NCBI GenBank assembly: GCA_013397845.1
Contig: VZTG01010202.1
Coordinates: forward strand, 67,494 to 131,493
Direction: 5' to 3'
Length of the DNA stretch: 64,000 nt
DNA from: Melanocharis versteri
Taxonomy: Eukaryota; Chordata; Aves; Passeriformes; Melanocharitidae
Shown here piece by piece: positions 61,249 through 64,000 of this stretch; position 1 is the stretch's first letter; the number at the start of each line of letters is the position of its first letter. The translations under genes were made by a program, and so were the position numbers. Below the pieces are notes generated by a model. That model worked only from the letters and a program-made list of their open reading frames with translations, was not told the DNA's origin and did no database searches.

Positions 61249-61725
61249 TGAACAATTTTTACCAAAAACTAGTAAAAATAAAAACTCCTTAACACCATTG
61301 TAGCGTTAAGAAATAGGCATTCTTTATTCGGCCAGATGCGCAAAGGGTTGTTACCTCTAAAATATTGTGCAAGCTGAGTACAGAAAAAGCTCCTGTTTTG
61401 CATAATATTCATCGATTTCCCCAGAATAAACATACATATGATAGTATTTTCCTTAAAATCATTAATATATGTTCCCTCCCCTTTACACTTGCGTTCTTCT
61501 GTCCTGGGAGTCTCTTTGGTTGTCCCAGGTGGTTACCGACTCCAAAGTCATTCCTGACCACCCGGTGAACTGGTAAAAGTTGGCACAACTGGGCTGGTTG
61601 CTTTCCAGTTATTCTTCCTACAGAGTAAGTATTGTGTGATTCCATAGGCCAGTGGTTTTTGAAGAATAAGCATTGTATTAACCCACCAGGTACAAATGAT
61701 TTTTTATCTGGCAACTTTCCTGCCC
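61249..61725 (-). mobile_element. 3' LTR of an endogenous retrovirus (approximate borders)
   Basis: On the minus strand this block follows the env remnant and a purine-rich stretch (AAAGGGCAGGAAAG near 61722-61735, a candidate polypurine tract). It contains an AATAAA polyadenylation signal (61328 to 61323) and ends TTGTTCA at 61249, the CA terminus. The outer border is precise because a CR1 is cut there; the inner border is approximate. It has the same orientation as UHRF2, whose start codon is about 3 kb downstream. Confidence 0.7.
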
Positions 61726-62740
61726 TTTGAGGCTTGTGAAGCTTGTCTTCCCTTCAAGCCCTCATAAGCCTCACTTTGCTTTTTTACTAACATCAAATAA
61801 GTTCCTTGTTTTGCATGAGAAATCATGATTTTTACTAACATCATATAAGTTCCTTGTGTTGCATGAGAAATCATGTTTTTTAAGCAGCTTAAAGCAAGTA
61901 TAATCACAAATATTAATATGATCACAACTGTACTTTGCGAAAGTGAGGCCAACCAACCAGTCAGAGAAAATCCAAGTCCTTTAAATATGTTATTCAGCCA
62001 GTTATTTTCTAATAATTCCCTTAATTCTCTTCTAGGTGCAGCAATATTATCCTCTCTATCTGATCATCCAGTTAAGCAGTCACATTTGAAATGTACACAC
62101 AACAACTATTGTTGTTTAAATTCAGGCAAGCACATAATTCATTTTCATGTAACAGCAATAGATCTAAAGCCAATCTGTTTTGTGTTGTCATTTTACCTGT
62201 GGCTTGCAACTGTTCATTTGTTTCAGCAAACTCCAACTGAGCTGCATTCGTTAAAGTTTCTATTTGTAGAGTCAAATTGTATATGGCTAGTCTGTTCCTA
62301 AAGGTGGATAATTGAGGAGTAAAGATAGAATCTGAAGTCCATCTCACTATAGTTTGAATGTTTCAAAGTTTCATCATGTTTAACTTCTCCCCATAGCTGG
62401 GCTCCCAATGGTGACTCCTTCCACAAGGGACGTAATGTTAATACTCCTAATGTCCACTGTGCTCTTGATTCTCCTAATGGTAAATGTGTGGTCCAAATCC
62501 CATTACTTCCTGCCTATGCTATGGGTCCTAATGATTTTTTTTTCTCCTGCTGACAATCTATGTCTCTCCAAGTCTCATTGTTTTTTAGGTGAGACCAGGT
62601 ATCATTAAGAAAGGGAGAATAATTTCTACAAGCACATCCCAGCCTTAGAGCTTGGGCCACAGACATGAGCTGCTGTACCTCAGGATTTCTACTGATGCAA
62701 ACAGATATTTGAGTACCATTCCACTTTTCCTTTCCGTTTC
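61726..62740 (-). pseudogene. Endogenous retrovirus env remnant
   Basis: Minus-strand frames, broken by stops, carry retroviral envelope hallmarks. A surface-subunit-like, Asn-glycosylation-rich Cys segment lies at 62740-62520. A transmembrane-subunit segment at 62347-62072 has the QNRLALDLLL heptad motif followed by a Cys cluster ending in CC. A hydrophobic membrane anchor lies at about 61950-61880, then a short tail that contains a tandem duplication. Frames change at least twice and stops separate the segments, so no functional protein is made. Much of the surface subunit is missing. The Cys-(n)-CC motif points to a gamma- or alpha-like envelope; the genus cannot be decided here. Confidence 0.75.
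61782..61876 (-). repeat. 48-bp tandem duplication in the env tail
   Basis: A unit containing ACATCAAATAAGTTCCTTG and GCATGAGAAATCATG occurs twice in a row (about 61782-61829 and 61830-61876) with few differences. Because 48 is a multiple of three, the duplication preserves the frame and repeats about 16 residues just after the membrane anchor. Confidence 0.88.
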
Positions 62741-63845
62741 TTGTTTCCCAATGTATTTTCTGAGGTTTTAGTTCCATTATCTTATACTTTAATTGTGGAA
62801 GTACAATTACCTGCCCACATGAGGTTGCTGCTGGGATTTTCCATAACTTTTAATGATGGGGCTAACTGCCCATCCTGATTACTATAATTTGGTTTTTGTT
62901 CTAGGAATTTCAGCTTTTTGCTAGGTATTAGTGCAAGGATACCTTTTTCAGCAACCTCTTTGGCTGTTTTGTGAACTAATTGATTCCCTGTTTTAACTGG
63001 GGAGTTTCCAAACTGATGGGCTTCACAAGTGCATCACAGCCACTTCTTTTGGCTTTTTCACACTCTGTAGTAGTTAATTAATTTCTTTTTTATACTTCAT
63101 AGGAGATCCTTGTGCCTGTAGCAATCCCCTTTCCTTTCATACGGCCATGGACATGTATTGTTCTAATACCATATTTTAAATCAGTCGATATGTTTACCCT
63201 TTGCCAGCACTCAGTGTAAAGCCAATAATTCTCATTTTTGTGGTGATGGGTTTTTAATTAAAGCCTGGACTTCCATTACCTGGGTCAAGGTTACCATTGC
63301 ATACCCAGCTTCTCATTTTCCATTTCATACTGTGCTGTTCCCACCAGTGTGTAGCTCTAGTTCCAGGTCCTGGATAGGATCGCTATTGAGGTCCAGTCTT
63401 AGGTTCAACGTTGTCCTGGTCCAGTAAGGCAACTTGGTATTTTAGCATCCTGCTAAGAAGGCTCACAGATCTTGAACAGTTCTTGGCTCCAGAGTCTGGC
63501 AATTGGCTTCTTTTTGGCTGCTTCCCAAGCTTTTTGGCTGCTTTTTCCTTGCGACATAACAAAACCAAGATATATTACTGCTTCACTTTTTTTTTCTTGT
63601 TTATGCCATTTTCTTTGATGTCCTGTATCCAGATTGTTCTAAGAAATTTAACAGACTTATAGTAGCATTGAGGCACTTCCTTCAGCCTTGGTTGCTGGGA
63701 GAATATCATCTACACATTGTAGTAAAATTCCATTCAGATTTTCTTTTTCCAGCTTTCCACTTTCTTTTGCCAGCTGATTGCCAGATATAGTGGGGCTGTT
63801 TTGGAGCCCTGGGGTAGCAGAGTCCATGTTAGCTGAACCTCCCAC
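62741..63845 (-). pseudogene. Endogenous retrovirus pol remnant (RT, RNase H, start of integrase)
   Basis: Minus-strand, multiply frameshifted pol. Near 63830-63700 lies the reverse-transcriptase core with the NSPTI..NQLAKE block and the catalytic loop, in which the usual first residue of the YxDD-type motif reads Cys (LLQCVDDIL). The thumb region follows near 63640-63460. RNase H text is broken by several stops; its end (HKTAKEVAEKGILALIP in adjoining frames) lies near 62985-62930. An integrase N-terminal-like segment follows to about 62741, after which env-like sequence begins, so most of the integrase is deleted. The remainder of pol and gag is absent upstream. Not functional. Confidence 0.75.
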
Positions 63846-64000
63846 CTGACAAGACCCTCTGACCGCCTAAGTGGCTAGCCCTTGGGCCAGAGGTCGGCGC
63901 CCTTCCCCGGCTGAGGCCGTCAGTGGCTGGCTACTGTCCTAAACGCTGGTGGGTGAGCGAGGTCCCCTCACAGGGCTTGCTGTGCCCACTGATGATTAGG
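63846..64000. other. GC-rich segment abutting the ERV
   Basis: The last 155 bases are GC-rich and do not read as reverse transcriptase, although the ERV pol would be expected to continue here. This is either a deletion/insertion junction or a different repeat. Family unknown. Confidence 0.4.

Noticed and set aside
1..64000. CRISPR arrays, bacterial operons, tRNA or rRNA genes
   Set aside because: The window is vertebrate intron DNA; no regularly spaced repeats, ribosome-binding sites or cloverleaf sequences were seen.

Overview
This window is bird genomic DNA. It is AT-rich, exon-poor intron sequence peppered with CR1 LINE copies, several ending in the CR1 ATTCTATG-type tail. It holds the 5' half of one recognisable protein-coding gene, read on the minus strand: UHRF2, the paralogue of UHRF1 (ubiquitin-like, tandem Tudor, PHD, SRA and RING chromatin reader / E3 ligase). 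UHRF2 lies in human 9p24, a segment that corresponds to the avian Z chromosome, so a Z-linked location is likely but cannot be proved from the window.

Layout, in the direction of UHRF2 transcription (right to left): a CpG island at about 57.4-58.76 kb holds the promoter, an assembly gap and exon 1 (ATG at 58187). Five more coding exons follow at 43726-43968, 38252-38514, 27401-27619, 10248-10357 and 1272-1458. All splice sites are GT-AG and every exon joins in frame, giving 1175 coding bases (about 392 residues): the UBL, the tandem Tudor domain, the linker and nearly all of the PHD finger. The SRA and RING exons must lie beyond position 1. Introns are 5-17 kb.

The rest is mobile and repetitive DNA. 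CR1 copies of different ages lie in both orientations. They include a nest at 2.2-6.4 kb, where a plus-strand CR1 is split by two minus-strand CR1s, and three closely related younger segments (about 0.1 kb +, 22 kb -, 46.9 kb +) whose opposite orientations flank groups of UHRF2 exons. A probable solo LTR sits at 48.3-48.6 kb. Upstream of the promoter, a broken endogenous retrovirus (pol remnants, env remnant, 3' LTR; 61.25-63.85 kb, minus strand, same sense as UHRF2) is inserted into an older CR1. No tRNA, rRNA, CRISPR array or second host gene could be supported.

The most interesting points are: a UHRF1-like character in the UBL and in the linker before the PHD finger of this UHRF2; an inverted CR1 arrangement that could favour exon circularisation; the ERV LTR about 3 kb upstream of the promoter in the sense direction; and a GC-rich island with a 136-codon open frame inside an AT-rich intron. 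I found no convincing wholly new biological system.
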